NCBI GenBank assembly: GCA_001632435.1
Contig: KV424016.1
Coordinates: 55,577 to 119,576 of the forward strand
Length of the DNA stretch: 64,000 nucleotides
Direction: 5' to 3'
Origin: Calocera cornea HHB12733
Lineage: Eukaryota; Basidiomycota; Dacrymycetes; Dacrymycetales; Dacrymycetaceae
Of this stretch, positions 1-12,365 are shown in pieces. The translations under genes and the position numbers were made by a program. How positions within the stretch are numbered: the first letter of the stretch is position 1; every line of letters starts with the position of its first letter. The notes under the pieces were generated by a model. That model ran no database searches. It was not told where the DNA came from and saw only the letters and a program-made list of their open reading frames with translations.

Positions 1-3000
1 GTCAGCACTGGAGATAACGGTGTAGGTCCGGGTGAAGACGGGGTAGGCATCGTCTCGAGGGAAATGGTCGAGGCGATAGATTGTCGGTTGTGCGACTGAC
101 GCTGCTTGTAGTCTTCATAGCGCTGGAATGCGTCATCCACATAGCGTATCTGAGGCGTCTGAGGACTGGGAGAAGGAGGGGGTATGATAGGGGTAGGCAG
201 GGGCTTGTCCCGGTTCACCTCGGGAACAGTACGAAGTTTCTGCAGTTCAGAGACCTCGCCAAGCGGTGGGGGACGATGTCTGCGGCTCATTCGGCGAATA
301 GGCGGGGGCGGCGGCTTCCTCTGGGTATCTGTCTTGACAACGAGTCCAGCCGCCTGCATGACGCGTTGCCTTTCTACCTCGCGAGCTGTTTGCTCCGCCA
401 GCCGCTTGGCCTCGCGTGCGCGCCTGTCCTCCTCGAGGCCAGCCTCGTGGCCGTCCTCGTCCTCGTCGCTCTCGAACGACAGGTATTCGTCAGATGAGGA
501 ATCGGCCTCATCATCAGCGACCGGCTCGGAGCTTGGAACAGGGGAGGGAGGTGCAGGGCTAAGGGTAGAGGAAGAGAGAACAGGGGGAGAAAGGCCCAGC
601 CCAACAGGCATCGCGCTGGTGGACGATGAGGGCACTGAAGAAGGGTCAACAAAACCGGGGTCAACGTCATCCGCCACGCGAGCCAGCTCGTGATCTTCCG
701 GAAGCTTTGCCGTAGGCTCCGTTTCATCCTCTGCTTCTTTTGCTTCTGTGGCTTCCATCGGCTGAGGTTGAGGCGGACCCTGGGTGACGGTCTTGACGCT
801 GTCTGTGTTCGCACCTAGAACTGGAGAAAATTTGGCCAAAGGATATATCATTGAAGGACAGTACCGATAGTGGGGAGAGAGGCGACACCGTGTAATGATG
901 TGCGTAGTGATTGAAGGTTGTAGTAGGGTTGTAGGAATTTTCAAGGAAGAGGGAAAGCACCGAAAAGAACTATTTCAGCCTGGATTCGACGTAAGACGGA
1001 CGGACTCCGCGAAGCTGGCGCGGCAACTAACCTTGGAGCTCCAGATACGCCGCCGGGACATTAAAGATGACCCCGCCCTGCTCCGCCTTCCACCAATTTT
1101 CGTCGCTGCGGTCCACGACAGTGATGTGGTCGCCTTCAGCGAAGGGCAACTCCTCGGGGCTCGAGCCCTGATACGGGTACAGGGCCTTGGCAGCCATGAC
1201 TACGACAGTATTAGCGCGTAGTACCGATGCTGGTCATGGGACGCACTGTTGTTCATCTCCTCAACATAGCTGCGCGGGAAGAAGCCTTCGTCGCCGCTCT
1301 TGACGATGGAGCCGTACCACCAATCACCGCCCGACTTGGACGGGTGCGCCGTGATAACGACATTTTCCTCAAATTCTATCGTGACATCAGCACCCGAATA
1401 ACCACACGAAAGGGATTAGACTCACGAAGATCCTCGCTCCTCTGACCGTGGTACGGGTAGAGCGTCCGAACACGAACATCTGCGACCATCATCAGGAGCC
1501 AGCCTGGTGCTCACAAGGCCAGCACGCTCACCCTTATCCATATCCACGTCGGCCATGGGCCCGCCAGATACCGCCTCCTGCACATGCGCTTCTTCGTGCT
1601 CTTCAATCTGAATCTGGGGTACGCTGCTCCTGACCGGCTCGGCTTCCTGCTCCTCCTCGTCTTCCTCCGCGAGGCTAGGCACGCTGGGGGCGACGCTGGA
1701 ATTAGCGTGGTCGGCCGCGAGCCCGGCGTACCAGTCCACGCTCTGCCTGTTGGCGGAGCGGGGCATAGGCTCCGCCTGCTCGTGCTCCGCATGCTCCGGC
1801 TCGGGGGAAGCGCTGTACGCCTGGCGGGGGGGCTCGAGCGCCTCGGGCGGCGGGTGGGCAATATGCTCCGGCGCGTCGATCTCGCCGATCACGCGGCCGC
1901 CAGAGGCAGGGCCCGACCGGTCGTTCGTCACCGTCTTGCGCAGCCGCGTGCCCTGCTGGATGCCGCTCAGAACCGCGCCCATGTCCACTGGCCCAGCGGC
2001 GGGAGCCGGGATGGGAGCGGCAATTCCGCCCGCTGAGGGTGGGGCGGGAGCTGGTGGGGCGGGGGGAGCAGGCGCGGGCGGCGCACCACCGACGACCGGG
2101 GTGGTCGGTGTGCTCCCGCGGCCGATGGACTGCCCGCTCGTAGGGCGCGCGGGCATGATCCCTCCAAACAGCTGCTTGGCGAGCACGGCGCGCGTGTTCC
2201 GGCTGGCGGTGTACTCGTCGTCCGAGGAATCGTCGTCGTCCGACTTCTCCTTGATCGAGTCCCAGTCGCTGTCGCTCGGCGTCTGGCTTATCGCGGGGCG
2301 CACGGGGCCTGGGGAGGCGGCCGTCTTGGGTGGTGCGGGGGCGGCGGCGGCGGCAGCACCGCCAGGCTTGAAGAAGGGGTTGTTGCCCGCACCCGGGGTG
2401 CCGGTGCCGCTCGTCGTAGGCGCCGCCGCAGTGGGCGCCGGCCCGTCCTTGCGGAACGGGTTGTGCCGCTGCGGGGTAGCGCTGCCGTTCATTCCCGTCG
2501 GGGCTGCCGGGGCTGCCGGGGCCGGGGCCGGGGGCGCGGGAGGCGGAGGCGGTGGCGCGGGGGCAGGCGCAGGCGACGCCTCAGCAGGCTTAGGGGTGGT
2601 ATCGACGGGGCGGGGCGTGCGCGCGGCCTCCCTCTCCTTGCGCATGCGCTCCTCGGCCTCGCGCTCCTCCTGCTCCTCGCGCTCGAGCTGGGCAAGCCGG
2701 TCGAGCCGGGCCTGCCGGGCAGCTCTGAGCGAGGCCTCCCGTTCCTGCAGGGCGAGCTCTTCGGGGTCGAGCGCTGCGGCCGCGGGAGGGGTCGGGGCGC
2801 TGACGGACACTACTGGGGCTTTGGGCGCGGGCGGGGCGGGGGACGCAGCGGGCCGGGCGACAGGTGCGGGCGGCGGGGGAGGCGGGGCTGGGGCAGCCTG
2901 CGGCGTGGGCGCAGCGACGACCGGCTTGCGCAGAGGCGGGGGCGGGGGCGCCGCCCGTCCCTTCGGCTTGGGGGGCGCAGCCGGCGTCCTGCCGGGGGTA

Positions 3001-5143
3001 GCGGGCATGGCCGGCTCCGCCACGGGAGCGGGCGGCGGGGCGGGGGACGAAGCCGCGCGCTCCCGGTCTAACCTCTCCCTGCGCGTGCGCTCGCGCTCCT
3101 CCGCCTCCTGCTCAGCAAGGCGCGAGCGCTCCTCCTTCTCCCTCTTCTCCTGCTCGAGCCTCCTGCCCACGTCCTCGTCCACGACCGCCGCTGCTCCGCC
3201 CGGTGCGCCGCCCGAGGGCGGGGCAGGGGAGGGCGCCGGGGAGGGCGCGAGCCCGAGAGCGCGCTGGCGCTCCATTATCCGCCGCTGCGCTTCGGCCTTG
3301 AGGAAGGCCGCCCGCTCCTCAGGGGTCATGTGCTTCGTGTTGGGCGCCGTGCTCGCCGGCGCGGAGGTGGGCGCGGGGGGCGGCGCTGGGGGCGGGGCGG
3401 TCGCTGCGGAGGAAGGCGGCGGGGGCGGGGCGGGCGAGCGCGAGTCGAGTCGCGTACGGTCGCGCTCGTCGTACGACCGGTCCCGGTCGCGCCTGTCGTA
3501 GTCGCGATCGCGGTCCCTCTCCCTCTCCCTGTCGCGGTCATAGTCGCGATCGCGATCCCGGCCATACTCGCGGTCCCGATCATACCGCTCCCCCGCGTCG
3601 TCCTTGTCGAACGTGCCGCGCTCGTACCCGCGCTCGTCCTCCCTGAACCCGGCCCGGCCAAAGCTGTCGTTCCTCCGATCGCGCTCTTCCTTCCACCGGT
3701 CGCCCTCGCGCCGCCGGCGCCGCTCGCGCTCCTCGACCTTGCGCTCGACCTCGGGCACCTTTTCGTGCACGAGGCTCCAGAGCTCGCGCTCGAGCCGCCG
3801 GCGCTCCTCGGCCGTCGCGGAGGACCCGCGGCGCTGGGCAAACTCGAGGTCGTCCTTGACCCTCCGGATGCGCCAGCGCATGTCGTCCAGCTCCCGATCG
3901 AGCGCCTCGTCCTCCTTGTCCACACTCGCACTCCTCTCTAACGCGCGGCCCGCCTCCTCCAGCTCGCGCTTCATCACGCCCAGGTCCTCGCGCCTGCCCT
4001 CGCCCGGGTCTTCGCCCTCGAACCGCACCGCCCGGCGGTCAATATGCCGCTTGTTGCTCGTGTACCCGCGCACGTCCGGGCCAGCATCGTCGTGCTTGTA
4101 CACGGTCGCGTCCTTGCGCGCCGGAGGCGGGGCTTCGGGGTTCAGCAGGCTGCGCGTCTTGGCGTACGAGGTTGGGCCGGGGCTGGGCGTGTGCGCGGTG
4201 GGGGACGGGGCGCCGCCGCGCGTGTCGGTGCGCAGGAGGTCTTTGAGGAAGTCCACGGAGGAGGAGAGGTCCCGCGAGGAGGGGGGCACGAGCTCCGGCG
4301 GCAGACTCTGCGGGACGGGGGCGCCATTGAGTCCTGTACACGCGATCACACACACCAATCAGCACATCATACATATATGCGCCCGAAAAGACACGCACGT
4401 CGGTAGATGAGCCCCATGGCAACATGAAACTCGCCCAGGCTGAGCTTGCCCCGGTTGTCTGCATCGGCGAGCGTCCAGATCTGGGCGAGCTCGTCCCTGC
4501 TCAGCCCGCTCTGGCCAAACACCTCGAGCGCGGTGGAGCCATCGATGAAGCCGGTGTTGCTCGTGTCCCACGCGCGGAAGATCGAGTCGTACTGTTTCTT
4601 CTCTTCGCGCGTGAGCGCCCAACTCGTCGGCTTGGCACCCTGCTGCTGCTGCTGCTGCTGGGGGGCACCGGTGGGCTGCGGGCCGAGCTGGGGCACGGGG
4701 GGTGCGGCGAAGGACTGGGGGAGGGCGGCGGGGAGGTTCAACCCCCCCTGGCCGGAGTACGGTGCGGACGGGTTGAGCGGCATGAACGTGTTGGCCATCG
4801 TGAGCAGCCTTGGGTCGACCGGGCCGGAGGGGTAGCCAGTGGCCTGGGGCATGAGGCGGCCCTGGAAGCCCGTCTGCTGAGGGGAGAGGCCCATGCCGCC
4901 CATGCCGGCGAATTGGCCTGGGAAGCCAGTCGCTTGGGGCATCAGTCCGCCGCCGCCGCCTGGGAACTGGCCTGGTACGCCGAGGTTGGAGGGGAGGGCT
5001 GAGGGGGCGGCGGGGTAGGCGGTGCGGATGGGGGACTGGAACTGCATCTGGGGGAGTTGGGGCTGGAGCGGCTGGAGTTGGGGCTGCTGGAGCGGGTAGC
5101 CGGTGGGCTGCTGGTACAGCGGGCGCTGCTGGTTCCAGGCCAT
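1..5143 (-). CDS. CIN1: Intersectin/Cin1-like endocytic adaptor (EH, coiled coil, two SH3), 3' end beyond window
   Basis: Multidomain scaffold expected to link endocytic coats to actin at the plasma membrane. Exons: 5143-4399, 4333-1532, 1479-1426, 1375-1247, 1199-1032 and 814-1 (open at the edge); all junctions keep frame. About 1570 residues are visible. Residues 1-165 are Q/P/G-rich with a polyglutamine run. The EH domain lies at about 168-255, with an EF-hand loop [13 protein letters not shown] and the end GLIYRRLNGAPVP joined across the first intron. A long charged and proline-rich part follows, with an R/D/E-rich coiled coil and NPF motifs (NPFRK, NPFFK). Two adjacent SH3 domains follow (ALYPY-type starts, each with a DWW or NWW core and a GxF/GVIF turn), then an acidic coiled-coil segment. 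The start is the first Met before [12 protein letters not shown]. Cryptococcus Cin1 has the same order followed by RhoGEF and PH domains, which would lie left of position 1. A Pan1-type protein is less likely because of the SH3 pair. Confidence 0.86.
4640..4661 (-). repeat. CTG/CAG triplet run coding polyglutamine
   Basis: An uninterrupted (CTG)n run on the plus strand reads as seven glutamines in the N-terminal part of the intersectin-like protein, just before the EH domain. Such runs are length-variable. Confidence 0.9.
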
Positions 5144-5467
5144 GCCGGGCTGGGGTATACGTTGGAGAGCAGAGGATGGAGGGAGGGGTGCAGCCTGACA
5201 ACCACGGGTGGGTGTCGTGGGTGTCGTGGAAGGCAGGAAGGAGCGCGGGACGCAGTCGGTGCACCGCAATCGTCATTCGCCCTTTCTCGCGGAGGGGTTT
5301 AGGGCAGGCCCAGGCGCGCGTGGGGGTCGCCACCCGTCGGATTGGGCTCAACTTGCGCTCAGGGATCGGGATCGGTCGCCACCGGCACTCCTACTGACCC
5401 GTTTACTCGACTGGCGCATATACTGGCTGCCCTGGTGCGCCTAACAGTCTAACGGCCGACGACCACG
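5144..5467. promoter_or_regulatory. Shared divergent promoter of the intersectin-like gene and CDC73
   Basis: A 324 bp gap separates the two start codons, which point away from each other, so both promoters must lie here or overlap the 5' UTRs. I saw no clear TATA box. The assignment rests on geometry only. Confidence 0.55.
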
Positions 5468-7377
5468 ATGGCGGACCCGCTGCTCCTCCTGCGCGCCTCG
5501 CTGCAATCGCCGACGCCGCCGCTGCTCCTCCTCTCCCCCGACCCGGCGCCCTCCAACGCCGCCCCCTCCCTCGCCATCGCCACCCACCTCCTCCTCCCGC
5601 CCTCCCCCGCCGCTCTCCCCAAGTCCGCCCCCACCCGCCTCCTCCGCCCGGGCCACGCTCTCACCGAGGGCGAGACACCGCCGGACCCGGACAAGGACCC
5701 GGGCAAGTTCCACACCCTCGACGCGGTGTACTACCTCTGGCTGGCGCGCGCCGACGGGCCCGGGGACTACTTCCGCAAGGCCCGCGATGCCGCGCTCGCC
5801 TCGCCCGCAGTGAGCCTCGTCGACCGCCGCGCCGTCCTCGCCTGGCTCCTCGACCCCTCCGCCCCCGCCCCGCCCACCCTCGTCCCCCTCCCCTCGCCCG
5901 AGCAAGCCCCAGGCGAACAACACAGCTACATCGCCCCCCCCGACGGGCCCACCACGCCCCCCGGCTCCCCCCCGCACGGGTACACAGAGCGCCTCCGCCT
6001 CTCGGGCGCGAAGCGGCGCTACGTGCCCGACGAGGCGGACAGGGAGTGGGTAAAGCGGCTCAAGGCGGAGGAGGTCGTCCTGCGGGATCGGAACAGTGTG
6101 CTGAGGGGGCTCAAGCTGAACGTCCGTCTCTTCTCCTTCTCCCTCTCCCTCTCCCACTTCCCACCCCCCTCCACATCCACCCCTCCCCCAGGCCCAGGGC
6201 GTAGTGCGCGACCTGGAGTTGGACTGCATGCATGGATACACAGCAAGCTGACGCGCTCCCGCAGAACTACTCCGAGCTCCGCACGTCCATCCAGCGCCGT
6301 CTCAAGCTCGCAAAGGAAGTGCCCAAGCCCGCAGCGCGCAACAGCAGTGGTGCCGTGCCCGCCGAGGCCAAGGCCAAGAAAGCCAGTGCGTGCCCCTTCC
6401 CCTTCTTCTCCTTCACATCCCGTCTCTGGGCCGTCCTGCTGCCCTGCTGCCTTTGGGCCGGGAGCAGCATTGGCCGTGGTGTGATATCTTTGAGCGTTGT
6501 GCTGTGCTGTGCAGGCTGTCTCTGTACCGCCCACTAACGGCCCCGTGCGCAGAGAACCAGCACCCGATCATAATGATCTCCTCCTCGCCCACCTCGCTCA
6601 TAACGATGCACAACGTCAAGCTCTTCCTCGAGACGGCGACCTTCACGCCCTCCCAGCAAGCGCGCGACGCCGCCCTCGCCCAGGGCATCACGAAAGCGGA
6701 GGACGTGATCCCCGTGTACAGGAAGCGCGTCGTGACGCTGCCGAGCGGGGAGGTGCAGGAGCGCCTCGGCAAGTACTTTGTGGTGGATGGCGTGGAGGCG
6801 CTGGGCAAATTCGGCTTTGGCGGCGATCCGTGGTAAGTGCCTCTTCTACAGTACTTCCTCCATTCCCCGCCGCCTCTCTCCCTCTTTCCCCCCTTCCCCT
6901 CCTCCCCGCACCGAGCCGAGCCGAGCCGAGTAGCTGACCCAGCGTGCGCAGGGACCGCGTAGTCTGCGTGCTCACGACCGGCCAGTCCTGGCAGTTCAAG
7001 CCCTACAAGTGGCCCGACCCCAAGGCGCTCTTCCACAACGTCAAGGGCGTGTACGTCCAGTGGGCGCATGACCCGTCCAACAACGCCATCAAGGACTGGA
7101 ACGTCAGTGTGCTCAAGGTGCGTTCCTGTCCTGCCCCTTTCTCTCTGTCTTTCTTTCTGTCTTTCTTTCTTTCTTGCGTTCATTCGACTGCTTCGTCGCC
7201 CTCCCGGCCTTCGCAACCGGTTTCGCCTTGGTGTTTGACTGCCAGAGGGCTCGCGCTGACGTGCGTGCGCAGGTGGATCAGAGCAGGAGACACGTGGACA
7301 AGTCCGTCGTCGCCCAGTTCTGGAAGGAGCTCGACGCCTGGGTTGGCCTGCACAAGCCGTGGTTGGCGAACAACTAG
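5468..7377 (+). CDS. CDC73: Cdc73/parafibromin, Paf1 complex subunit
   Basis: Nuclear subunit of the Paf1 complex, which travels with RNA polymerase II and supports elongation and histone modification. Exons 5468-6121, 6192-6200, 6265-6385, 6553-6832, 6952-7117 and 7273-7377 sum to 1335 nt (444 residues). The N-terminal part has the Cdc73 pattern LDAVYYLWLAR near residue 80 and RRYVPDEADREWVKRLK near residue 190. The C-terminal Ras-like fold begins at NQHPIIMISSSPTSLITMHNV and runs through GKFGFGGDPWDRVVCV, QSWQFKPYKWPDP and GVYVQW to the end. Exon 2 is a 9 nt microexon, inferred because it restores frame and the conserved NYSELRTSIQ stretch. The donor of intron 1 is the weak GTCCGT. Confidence 0.93.
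7141..7175 (+). repeat. TTTC-type microsatellite in the last CDC73 intron
   Basis: A pyrimidine tract of repeated CTTT/CTTTCTGT units lies just after the donor of the last CDC73 intron. Another simple repeat, four CCGAG units at about 6910-6930, sits in the intron before it. Confidence 0.8.
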
Positions 7378-7683
7378 CCGCCTGTCCGCCCTGTCTCCCG
7401 TCCCCTGTCTTTCCCTCCTTCAGTCCGCACTCTATGGTCTCCCCTGTCAGTGTGCTTCAAAAGGGCGACTAGTACCCAGATGTGGCCTGCACAGCGAGTG
7501 TTGCCTGGGTGTTTGGCGCGTTGGCTAGGCGCTCCGTTCGAGGGCTATGTGACTCTGATCTCATGTATTGGGCTTGTACGACCTAATGACCATCTCTTCC
7601 CGTGCATATCGATTCTATTCCGTTTCAAACGCTTTCTCCGCCTGCGTATATTCTAGATAACACCCCGGCGCACACCAACCCGC
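7378..7683. other. Convergent 3' intergenic region
   Basis: These 306 bp separate the stop codons of CDC73 (plus) and the PhyH gene (minus). They should hold both 3' UTRs and polyadenylation signals. No other feature was seen. Confidence 0.5.
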
Positions 7684-9214
7684 TCACATCGGCAGCACCG
7701 GGTCGTCCTCGGCCCTCTTCGCCTGCATGTGAATATGGGTCCGAGTCCCCTCGGGGAACTTATTGGGCCCATGGGGCCGATCGAGCCCCTGCCGCTTGTT
7801 GAACTCCTCGAGCTCCTTCCCGCCCTTCAGGTACACGCTGTCCACGGCCTTGGGGTCCTTGCCCGCCCTGACCGCGGCCGCCTGCAGGCGCTCGAGCTCC
7901 TCCTGGATGCGCGCAGCCTTGTACGTGTAGTTGCGCGGGTAGTACGTGCGCCGCGGCGCCGTCGGCGCGTACTCGGCCGCGGGGAGGCGCGGGACGCCCA
8001 GCGCGCGGAGGACGACCTGCTCGACGAGCGAGTAGTCCGCCGGGTCCTCGCGGTCGAACACGAAGGGCGCGCGCAGCGTCACGTGCGGGTTGGCGATCAC
8101 GCGCGGGTGGCGCGTGTGGTTCTGGCTTGCGGCGTGCGGCTGTGGCGGGCGACTGTTAGCTAGTGTGCGTGTGTGTAGACCGGGAGGGAAGGGGGACCTA
8201 CGAGGTAGACATGCGTGATGAACGTATCGCCGGCTTTGCCCGTCATCTGCTCACCGCGTTAGAGGGTATGGGCAAGGATGGGACGGTAAAGACATGCCTC
8301 GGTGAAGACCTTGCAGTTCTTGATGTGCGCATACGTCTCCGGAGGGAAAGGCGGGTCGAGGCCCTCGCGGTGGCTCAAGAAGAACTGGCAGACGGCCTTG
8401 ATGCTATGTACAATCGCCGTGGTCAGCCAGCAGCGGGAATGCAGCGGGGAGGGTAAAACCTACCCATCCTCGCAGATGTACGTCCCGCCTCCGCGCGGCT
8501 CGATGTCCGTGAAGAGGTGGATGATGGTGAGTGCGATCTCGCCCGAGTCCAGGAACTGGCGGTACCAGTCGTTGTCGGTGTGCCTTTACTGATGTGAGCA
8601 CACCTGAAGGAACACTGATGCTGAGCCTACCATCCAGTGGCCGTCTCGGGAGGGTAGTCGTGCTGTTGCACTAGATGAGCGGCAAGAATCGCGCCAAGGA
8701 ATAGGACCAACCTTCTCCCAGTATTCACTGCCATTGTTGACAATGAACTGGTCGCCGTGCATGCTGTTACGCACAGGATCGAGGCGGTCTTCGCCGCCAA
8801 CCACGTCACCTGGGAAGAAACATGGGTTAGAAAAGGCTGTGGGAACAGGGACGTTACGGTTACAGATGGCCTTGTAGGCATCAGGGCAGAACTCCGAGAC
8901 AGGGATCTGTGGGACGTATGAGGACGAGAATGCAGTGAAGCACAGCCAGAACTTGCATCGCGATGACGAGGAAGCTTCACGTATTCTTCTTTCCAGGTCG
9001 ACGGATCCTTCTCATCATAATCCATTCGAGTCCACTGCGGCCCAGATGAACATATGAGCGACACCTAGAGACAGGTTCGAGCGAGAGCACCCACGTAGTC
9101 TGCCATCCACTCGTCGACATACTTCTTCTGGATCGCATTAGGAATCTTGAGCCATCCGTGCTCCAGGAAGTGATCGCGCTGCTCCTGAGTCAGGAACTTG
9201 TAATCGACCGGCAT
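7684..9214 (-). CDS. Phytanoyl-CoA dioxygenase (PhyH) family protein, copy 1
   Basis: Predicted Fe(II)/2-oxoglutarate dioxygenase, substrate unknown. Nine exons (9214-9095, 9034-8957, 8906-8864, 8809-8712, 8662-8631, 8583-8464, 8403-8298, 8246-8202, 8139-7684) sum to 1098 nt, 365 residues. The N terminus is MPVDYKFLTQEQRDHFLEHG, with the PhyH start pattern HGWLKIPNAI. The HxD iron-binding motif is in GWHTDNDWYRQFL, followed by IIHLFTDIEPRGGGTYICEDG; GKAGDTFITH and a later NPHV follow. Two introns use GC donors (GAT|GCAAGT at 8956 and GAG|GCATGT at 8297); both are supported by frame and by alignment with copy 2 at 36.05-37.49 kb. Compared with copy 2 it has two extra introns and lacks the one before I-A-N-P-H-V. 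Confidence 0.88.
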
Positions 9215-10069
9215 CTTCAAGGTTTCCTTCGAGTTGGCACAAGTGCGCTCTGAAGCATTGTGCCGGTCCCCACCCCCTGTATATAAGAAGCATGATCTTC
9301 CTCAACACCAAAGTTCCACCAGGTGTGCCTCCACATGCCCGGCTATGAGCTACCCCCGTGCCGTGTCACGAGCATTGGCGTGAATGGAGTTGGGCAGAAT
9401 GGGCCGAACGAAGCATCTCCTTCTCGGTCGGGCGCATCGCTCGTGTTCCGAAGTAATGTTCGTTCAGCCCGCCGGAATGAAGTTCGGCGCGACAATTGAC
9501 CGACGGGAGCAACCGAAGTAACCCCTCAAACGACTCCGTCCGCCCCGCATCTGCCCCGGCCGATTTACGTCATGAAAAACAAGGTTGATTACGGAAGCAA
9601 AGCGCTCTCCAGAACCGCCTTTGACCATGAGCATACCTGCCGGCACACGCACGACGGAATCGCGACGGCTCACTAATTGGCAATACACCACACGAGCCAC
9701 GTTGCTGTGTGCCTCCACCAGCGCGACAAGCCCCCATCGATCGACACTAGTATGCGGTATTTGCTCACCAACCTCCACATTCGTGACCTCTGGAAACCAC
9801 CGCATCAAACATGTCCGTTCTGGTAGATGGCCTCCTCCACCAGCCTTCTTCTCTTCGTCTTCTCTTCTCCGTATGGAGCCCCGCAGTGTATGGTGTGGGG
9901 ATCACCTGAGTTTGGCCCTCATTTTTCGACCCCTTGGCAGTCACAGCCATTCAATCCTTCGGATCATCAATACCCCTGCTCCACCTGGCCTATAAGACTC
10001 ACGGCGAACTGGTTCTTCTGGTTCTGTGCCTGAACAAGTCTTTCGCACTTCAACGGCCATATTCGCATC
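9215..10069. other. Intergenic region, divergent PhyH and transporter promoters
   Basis: 855 bp between two divergent start codons. A TATA-like TATAAG lies about 80 bp before the transporter ATG, and a TATATAAG-like motif lies near 9290 on the PhyH side. No open frame with family character was seen. Confidence 0.5.
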
Positions 10070-12069
10070 ATGTCCTTCACCCCCGAAGAAAAGGAGAAAC
10101 CTGGCATCGGCGAAGACGTCGAGCATTTCGAGCACGCTATCCCCGTCGCTGGACCATCGGGACATCATGGCCACCACAAGCACGTCGTTACGGTCGATGA
10201 GAGGCTGGCTAATGCTCTCGCCGTTGACCGTCCCAATCCTTGGGGCAAGGGCTATCTTCGATTGTATCTGGCCAGTTTCATCGTCTTCTTCTGCTCAACG
10301 ATGACTGGTGCGAATCCCTCTGAGCTTCTGCATGAGCATCACTGACACTGGCATAGGCTACGACGGTGCCCTGCTGTCTTCCATCAATGCACTTCCCAAC
10401 TATACTTCATACTACGGATTACCCGCATCAGGAAACACATCGACCGGTATTGTGTTTGCGATCTTCAATGTCTGCTCTTCTGTGCATCTCTGGTAGCCTT
10501 GTGACTGATTATGGTCTAGGTCGGTAGCATGGCCGGTTCGTTCATGATGTTCCTCGCCGACTGGCTTGGGAGAAAGAACGCCATGGCTATTGGCTGTCTA
10601 GGCGTCGTCGTCGGTACCTGTATCACCGCGACAGCCAAGACGCTTCCGGTCTTCATCGGAGGACGATTCTTACTCTCGTTCATGGGCACCATCGCTTCGA
10701 CCGCCGCCCCTTGCTACATGATTGAGATCTCTCCCTCTCTCTACTCGGGCACTGTATCCGGACTATACAACACGCTGTTCTACTTTGGATCCATCTTGGC
10801 ATCTACCTGCGTCTACGGGGCACACCTTCACATGGGTGACTCGACCAACACGGACTGGCGGCTTCCTCTCTGGCTGCAGATGGCGTGCCCATGCATCGTC
10901 CTCACATTCATCTGGTTCTGCCCAGAATCGCCTCGATGGTAAGCGGACCATCTATGCCGATGATGCGTGCACTAATGTTAGTGCTTAGGCTAGTCGGTGT
11001 CGGGCGCGACGCGGAAGCGCGTGCAATGCTTGTCAAGTATCATGCCAACGGCGACGAACATCATCCCCTGGTCGACCTCACCATGAACGAGATGCGCGAA
11101 GCTGTGGCACGTGAAGGTGAACTGAACTGGGCAAAGTTCTTCGACTGGCGTCCGCTGTTCAACACTCCTGGTCGTCGGTACCGCATGATGGTTGGGTACG
11201 CGAGCTTGGTTGTCGAAGAGAATGTCCCTAACAGTTGTACAGCATTGCATTTGCTTGGTTCGGACAGTTTTCAGGCCAGAAGTAGGCCAAGTTTCTCCTC
11301 ATGAAGGATATCAGATGCTCATCGCGTCAACAGCATCGCCGTCTACTATCTCCCAAAGCTTCTGCAGAACATCGGCGTCACCGACACTACCAAGCAGCTG
11401 GAATACAACATCGTCTATAATGTTCTCGGCTACGCGGTTTCGACCGTCGGCGCGCGCTTCCATGATATCCTTGGCCGGCGAACCATGTTCCTCATCTCCT
11501 GCACGGGCATGATCATCTCGCTTTCCATCGTTGCCGGGACCGCCGCCGACTTCCTCAACACCGGCAGCCAATCGGCGTCGAAGGCCTGCATTGCTTTCGC
11601 ATACGGGCTAGGGTGCTCCTACGCCTGGGCCTTCACGTCGATGCACCCGATCTACCCTGGTGAAGTTATGAGCAACGACATGCGCGCCAAGGGCATGTGC
11701 TTGTGCGGCATCGTCGCTGGCGCCGGAAGCTTCGTTAGCGTCTTCGCAGCTCCTACCGCGATGAACAACGTATGTGTCCTTGCTAGTTGGTCGAGCATGT
11801 GACTGATTGGCTGCATAGATCCAATACTGGTTCTACGCCTTCTTCGCGTTCTGGGATGTATTCGAGTGGCTGTTCGTCTACTTCTTCTTCGTCGAGACGA
11901 AAGGCAGAACCCTTGAAGGCAAGCCTATCCACGTCTCTCCCGCGGTAAATGACTGACACCCCGAACAGAACTCGAAGAGATCTTCAACTCTCCCAATCCG
12001 GCCAGGGCTAGTGTGAACTTTGTCAGGATTGAAGTGGGCGAAGGGGAGAAGGAGAAGGAGAAGGCTTGA
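10070..12069 (+). CDS. MFS sugar (hexose/lactose-type) transporter
   Basis: Integral plasma-membrane transporter of the major facilitator sugar-porter family, with about 12 hydrophobic segments. Eight exons (10070-10307, 10357-10469, 10520-10938, 10989-11190, 11235-11281, 11334-11769, 11819-11918, 11969-12069) sum to 1656 nt, 551 residues. Motifs seen are [13 protein letters not shown] after helix 1, the loop-2 motif [40 protein letters not shown] in helix 7, [42 protein letters not shown] and the C-terminal [15 protein letters not shown]. The last intron has a GC donor (GAAG|GCAAGC at 11919). The 44 bp intron at 11191-11234 is chosen because shorter options are implausible. The substrate cannot be read from sequence. 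Confidence 0.9.
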
Positions 12070-12365
12070 ACTGATCGTGACAACATGTACCATAAATGAG
12101 AATCATGTGATGTTCATCGAGCGGGAGATGGTACTTTGGCGTTATCTGGATAAGCGAGAAAGAGACTGTTTCCAATCACCGGGAAACGCCGGAAGATGTC
12201 CGAATTTAGCGCAAGCTCTCAGGGTCGCGCGCCAAGCCACGGTCCCTGATTTCCGGATTGGGAACCCGACATATCACCGTCCCCGTCCTCGACGACGGAC
12301 ACGCGTCCTTTTTTCGCCGTCTCTCCTGATCACAACTCACTCTTGTGCTCGGACAACCAACTCCA
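12070..12365. other. Intergenic region between transporter and membrane protein
   Basis: A 296 bp gap between two co-directional genes. It should hold the transporter terminator and the next promoter. Nothing specific was recognised. Confidence 0.4.

Noticed and set aside
1750..3501. Long open frame of 583 codons on the plus strand
   Set aside because: It is antisense to the GC-rich, proline-coding exon of the intersectin-like gene; its Gly/Ala/Ser-rich translation is a composition artefact.
5441..6241. Minus-strand open frame of 266 codons
   Set aside because: It lies opposite CDC73 exon 1, whose product is clearly recognised.
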